DNA of 64,000 bases from NCBI GenBank assembly GCA_964553405.1, contig CAZKLS010000003.1, positions 11,079 through 75,078 of the forward strand. Direction: 5' to 3'. Both the position numbers and the translations under genes were made by a program. Under the pieces are notes generated by a model. The model was not told the origin of the DNA. It was given only the letters and a program-made list of their open reading frames with translations, and ran no database searches. Below are positions 60,977 to 64,000 of this stretch, piece by piece (positions within the stretch are counted from its first letter, which is position 1; each line of letters opens with the position of its first letter). This DNA comes from DATIRA01 sp964553405. Lineage in GTDB: Bacteria; Pseudomonadota; Gammaproteobacteria; Steroidobacterales; Steroidobacteraceae.

Positions 60977-63748
60977 TCAGCTGGCCGGGTAAGTCTTCGC
61001 CCGTAGCGCGCGCCGGCGCGTGAACAGCTTATGCAGTTCCATCACGACCACCAGGCTCAGGGCCAGCAGCAGCAGTTCGAGCCAGTGATCCAGCGAGACC
61101 GGTGCGACGCCCAGCACGCCGCTGAGGCCCGGCGTGTACATCGCGCCGATGTGCACCAGCTGGGCGATCACCGTGCCGATCAGCAGTATCTTGTTGCGCA
61201 GCGGGTTGTGCACGAACAGCGACTTCGTTTCGGAGCGGCTGTTGAAGGCCTGCATGTTCTCGAACAGCACCATCAGCAGCAGCGTCGAGTTACGCGCCTC
61301 CTCGACGCTGTGGCCCGCGGCCAGTGCATGCTGGAAGTACAGGAACGCGATCACGCCCATGACCAGGGCCGAGACCAGTACGCGCTCGACCATGATCCGG
61401 TTGAATATGGACTCGTTCGGCGGCCGGGGCGGCCGTCGCAGCTCGTCGCCCTCGCCGGGCTCGAACGCGAGCGCGACGTCCTGGATGCCATTGGTCACCA
61501 GGTTCAGCCACAGCAGCTGCACCGCAAGCAACGGCAGTGGCAGGCCCGCCAGGACGGCCAGCATGAACAGCACGATTTCCGCCGCGCCGGTCGAGATCAG
61601 CAGGAAGATGACCTTGCGGATGTTGCTGTAGGCGATCCGGCCTTCCTCGACGCCGGCCACGACCGAGGCGAAGTTGTCGTCGGTCAGGATGATCTCGGCC
61701 GTTTCCCGCGCCACGTCCGTGCCGCTGCGGCCCATCGCGACGCCGACCTGCGCGGCGCGCAGCGCGGGCGCATCGTTGACGCCGTCGCCGGTCACCGCGA
61801 CGAACTGGCCGCCGCGCTGCAGCGACTGCACGATCTCGAGCTTCTGGTGGGGTTCGACCCGCGCGAAGACCCGGGCCGCATTACAGCGGGCATCGAACTC
61901 GCGGTTTCCGGCCTCCGCTGCCTGCTGCAGCTCGCGCCCGGTGACAACGGCCTCGCGCCGCTGGGCGAGGCAGAGGTCCCGGGCGATCGCAAGGGCTGTC
62001 TCCGGGTCATCGCCGGTGATCATGCGGACGTCCACGCCCGCGGCCTCGCAGGCCTCGACGGCGGGCAGCGCCTCGGGGCGCAGCGGGTCCGTCATTCCGA
62101 CCAGACCCAGGAAGGTGAGCCCGGCGAGATCCTGCTGGCAGAAATTCCCAGCGCGGTCGACGGGCAGCTCGCCCGCCGCCAGCGCGAGGACGCGGTAGCC
62201 CTCCCGGGCCAGCGCGACACCCTGCGCACGGAGTTGTTCGGGCTCAATCTCGACCGGACCGTCTGCACTCAGCATGCGGCTGCACATCGGCAGCAGCGTC
62301 TCGAGCGCACCTTTCACCCGGGTGACCCCACGACCCTCCGGTCCGCTCAGGACCGCCGAAAAGCGCAGTGCCGGCTCGTAAGCGATCGATGCGAGCTCCG
62401 GGGCCTGCGCTACGAGCTGCTCTCGCACGAGACCCGCTTTTCGTGCCAGCACCAGCAGCGCGAGGTCCACGGTATCGCCCCGGCCGGACCATTCTCCGTC
62501 GCGCTGCGCTAGCACCGCCTCGTTGGCGAGCGCGCCAGCCGTGCAGAGTTCCGCGAGTTGATGCTCGTGCCGGGTCCGGTGCGCGCCCTCCGGCAAGACG
62601 AAGGTCCCCTCGGGCACGAGCCCCTCGCCGGTCACGACCCACGGTGGCTGGTCCGGCAGCTGGACGACGCGCACGGTCAGCTGGTTGACGGTCAGCGTCC
62701 CGGTCTTGTCCGAGGCGACGCACGTGCACGAGCCGAGCGCCTCCACTGCGACCAGGCGGCGAACGATCACGTTGCGTCGCGCCATCCGCTGCAGCCCGAC
62801 CGCCAGTGCCACCGTCAGCGCCACCGGCAGGCCCTCCGGGATCGCCGAGACGGCGAGTGCCACCGCGAGCATGAAGATCTCGGTCAGCGGCATGCCTCTC
62901 GCCAGCGAGATCGCCGCCAGCAACAGCGCGGCGACGGCGACCGCGATCGCGATCCGGACCGTGAAGCGCTCCATGCGCAGGACCAGCGGCGGCTTGCCGG
63001 TGTCGCGCCCGAGCACGTCGGACGCGATGCGGCCGAGCGCGGTCTGCCCGCCCGTCGCGACGACCAGCCCGCGACCTCGGCCGGAACCCACGATCGTGCC
63101 GGCGAACGCCATGTTGATGCGGTCGGCGGTCGCGGCGTCCTCGGCCAGCACCGCCTCGGGGCGCTTGTTCACCGCGTCCGACTCTCCGGTCAGCAGCGAC
63201 TCGTCGATGCTGAGCCGCTGCGCGTCCAGCAGGCGCAGGTCGGCCGGCACCCTGGTGCCGCTGTCGAGCAGCACGACGTCCCCCGGCACGAGTTCCTCGG
63301 CATTGACCTCGCGAACTTCACCGGCGCGCCTCACGGTTGCCCGCGAGGTCACCAGCTTGCGGAGCGACTCTGCCGAGCGCTGCGCGCCGAATTCCTGCGC
63401 AGTGCCGATCAGCGCGTTCACCAGCAGCACGCCGGCAATGAAGGCCGCGTCGGTGTACTCCTCCAGGCCGAGCGACAGCACGGCGGCGAACAGCAGCACG
63501 TAGATCAGCGGGCTCTTGAACTGTCCCCAGAAGATCGCGGCCAGGCTGCGTGGCCGGGCCCGCGGCAGCGCGTTGCTCCCGTAGCGGGCGAGCCGCTCGG
63601 CGGCTTCCTCCGGCCGCAATCCCTCCGGTCGGCTCTGCAGCAAGGCCAGTGCTTCGGAAGCACTCTGCGCGTGTGCAGGCGGCCCGCCTTCTCCGTGCGT
63701 CGCAGGCCGGTCGGACGTGCCGGGTTCTTGCGCTCGTGGCTGTGGCAT
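60977..63748 (-). CDS. P-type cation-transporting ATPase (P2-like)
   Basis: A 923-residue pump of the P2 (calcium/sodium pump-like) group. It has an N-terminal cation-ATPase domain (SASEALALLQSRPEGLRPEE), the TGES actuator motif in LLTGESDAVNK, phosphorylation site DKTGTLT, MITGDDPETA and VTGDGVNDAP. The ion-site helices carry SAIPEGLP (M4) and LLWLNLVTNGIQD (M6). Relative to SERCA, the M6 Asp800 is Asn and the M5 Asn768 aligns with Gly, so classic calcium transport is uncertain. About ten transmembrane helices are visible. It is a single gene and the substrate is open. Confidence 0.92.
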   Translation of the reverse strand: MPQPRAQEPGTSDRPATHGEGGPPAHAQSASEALALLQSRPEGLRPEEAAERLARYGSNALPRARPRSLAAIFWGQFKSPLIYVLLFAAVLSLGLEEYTDAAFIAGVLLVNALIGTAQEFGAQRSAESLRKLVTSRATVRRAGEVREVNAEELVPGDVVLLDSGTRVPADLRLLDAQRLSIDESLLTGESDAVNKRPEAVLAEDAATADRINMAFAGTIVGSGRGRGLVVATGGQTALGRIASDVLGRDTGKPPLVLRMERFTVRIAIAVAVAALLLAAISLARGMPLTEIFMLAVALAVSAIPEGLPVALTVALAVGLQRMARRNVIVRRLVAVEALGSCTCVASDKTGTLTVNQLTVRVVQLPDQPPWVVTGEGLVPEGTFVLPEGAHRTRHEHQLAELCTAGALANEAVLAQRDGEWSGRGDTVDLALLVLARKAGLVREQLVAQAPELASIAYEPALRFSAVLSGPEGRGVTRVKGALETLLPMCSRMLSADGPVEIEPEQLRAQGVALAREGYRVLALAAGELPVDRAGNFCQQDLAGLTFLGLVGMTDPLRPEALPAVEACEAAGVDVRMITGDDPETALAIARDLCLAQRREAVVTGRELQQAAEAGNREFDARCNAARVFARVEPHQKLEIVQSLQRGGQFVAVTGDGVNDAPALRAAQVGVAMGRSGTDVARETAEIILTDDNFASVVAGVEEGRIAYSNIRKVIFLLISTGAAEIVLFMLAVLAGLPLPLLAVQLLWLNLVTNGIQDVALAFEPGEGDELRRPPRPPNESIFNRIMVERVLVSALVMGVIAFLYFQHALAAGHSVEEARNSTLLLMVLFENMQAFNSRSETKSLFVHNPLRNKILLIGTVIAQLVHIGAMYTPGLSGVLGVAPVSLDHWLELLLLALSLVVVMELHKLFTRRRALRAKTYPAS

Positions 63749-63845
63749 GTCGCAGGTCCCTCGAGGACCTGAATATCACCGGGGAAGGTGGGCGGCCATA
63801 CGTACTACTGGCCGTGAGCTGGAACCGGCGCGGGGACCGGCGGAT

Positions 63846-64000
63846 TCAGGCGACGGTGAAGTAGCAGACGGAGGCGACGATCACAGCGATGATCAGGTTG
63901 AGGGCAAAGCCCTCGCGCGCCATGCGGGCGATCGAGAGCTTCTCGGTCGCGTAGACGATCGCGTTCGGCGCGGTGGCGACCGGCAGCATGAAGGCGCAGG
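63846..64000 (-). CDS. SLC13/DASS-family anion:sodium symporter, C-terminal fragment
   Basis: Only the last 51 codons are in the window. They read AFMLPVATAPNAIVYATEKL, then a basic turn (SIARMAREGFA) and a final hydrophobic helix (LNLIIAVIVASVCYFTVA). The 'MLPVATAPNAIV' block just before the last helix is a hallmark of the DASS (SLC13) transporters of dicarboxylates, citrate or sulfate. The gene continues beyond the right edge and is not truncated by anything visible. It lies 97 bp upstream of the P-type ATPase gene on the same strand. Confidence 0.85.
   Translation of the reverse strand, partial: CAFMLPVATAPNAIVYATEKLSIARMAREGFALNLIIAVIVASVCYFTVA

Overview
The window is GC-rich, densely coding chromosomal DNA from a proteobacterium. 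Gammaproteobacteria are most likely, judging by the DUF2845 protein, the FbpABC, SorAB, ZntB and MsrB types and the short intergenic gaps, but there is no rRNA or other phylogenetic marker, so this stays an inference. I count 55 protein-coding genes. Two are cut by the window ends, and one is a 49-codon gene. I see no tRNA, rRNA, CRISPR array, phage gene or transposase gene. No stretch longer than 300 bases lacks a gene; the largest gaps are about 280 bp.

Left part (1-16.8 kb). A TRAP permease pair runs off the left edge, followed by an epoxide-hydrolase-like enzyme, an LssY-domain lipoprotein and a ZntB/CorA metal transporter. Then come two divergent catabolic operons. The minus-strand one encodes a complete TRAP transporter (dctPQM) and a ThDP-dependent decarboxylase-like enzyme. 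The plus-strand one encodes an M81 (MlrC-like) hydrolase, a PuuA-like glutamine-synthetase-family ligase, an aldehyde dehydrogenase, an iron-type alcohol dehydrogenase and an HExxPGH protein. Its logic resembles a gamma-glutamylation route for degrading an amino alcohol or amine.

Middle part (16.9-39.7 kb). A cyanide-insensitive-type bd oxidase (cydAB plus a tiny DUF2474-like third subunit) is followed by a SorAB-type sulfite dehydrogenase with a striking 30-bp inverted repeat upstream. Next are an fbpABC iron(III) importer with a Fur-box-like site, a gamma-glutamyltransferase, an X-family DNA polymerase with PHP domain, a three-gene ABC exporter, a magnesium/mechanosensitive channel operon (mscS, a detached MgtE regulatory domain, mgtE), an aminotransferase, and a coupled DUF2845/lipoprotein pair.

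AOR locus (39.7-47.8 kb), the most interesting part. Genes for methylthioadenosine phosphorylase, methylthioribose-1-phosphate isomerase and a FucA-type class II aldolase form what looks like a DHAP shunt for salvaging methylthioadenosine and 5'-deoxyadenosine, which releases an aldehyde. Directly downstream lie a MoeB-like adenylyltransferase, an AorABC-type tungsten aldehyde oxidoreductase (16-Cys ferredoxin, tungstopterin subunit, FAD subunit), a MoaD-like protein and a small unknown protein. The aldehyde made by the first set could be oxidised by the second.

Right part (47.8-64 kb). msrB, a secreted endo/exonuclease/phosphatase-fold enzyme, a four-gene group (saccharopine-dehydrogenase-like, MAPEG, SDR, SRPBCC), a Ycf46-like AAA ATPase, an NSS transporter, a serine hydrolase, a LemA/DUF2207 pair, an alpha/beta hydrolase-OsmC fusion, a P-type cation ATPase with altered ion-site residues, and the C-terminus of an SLC13/DASS transporter.
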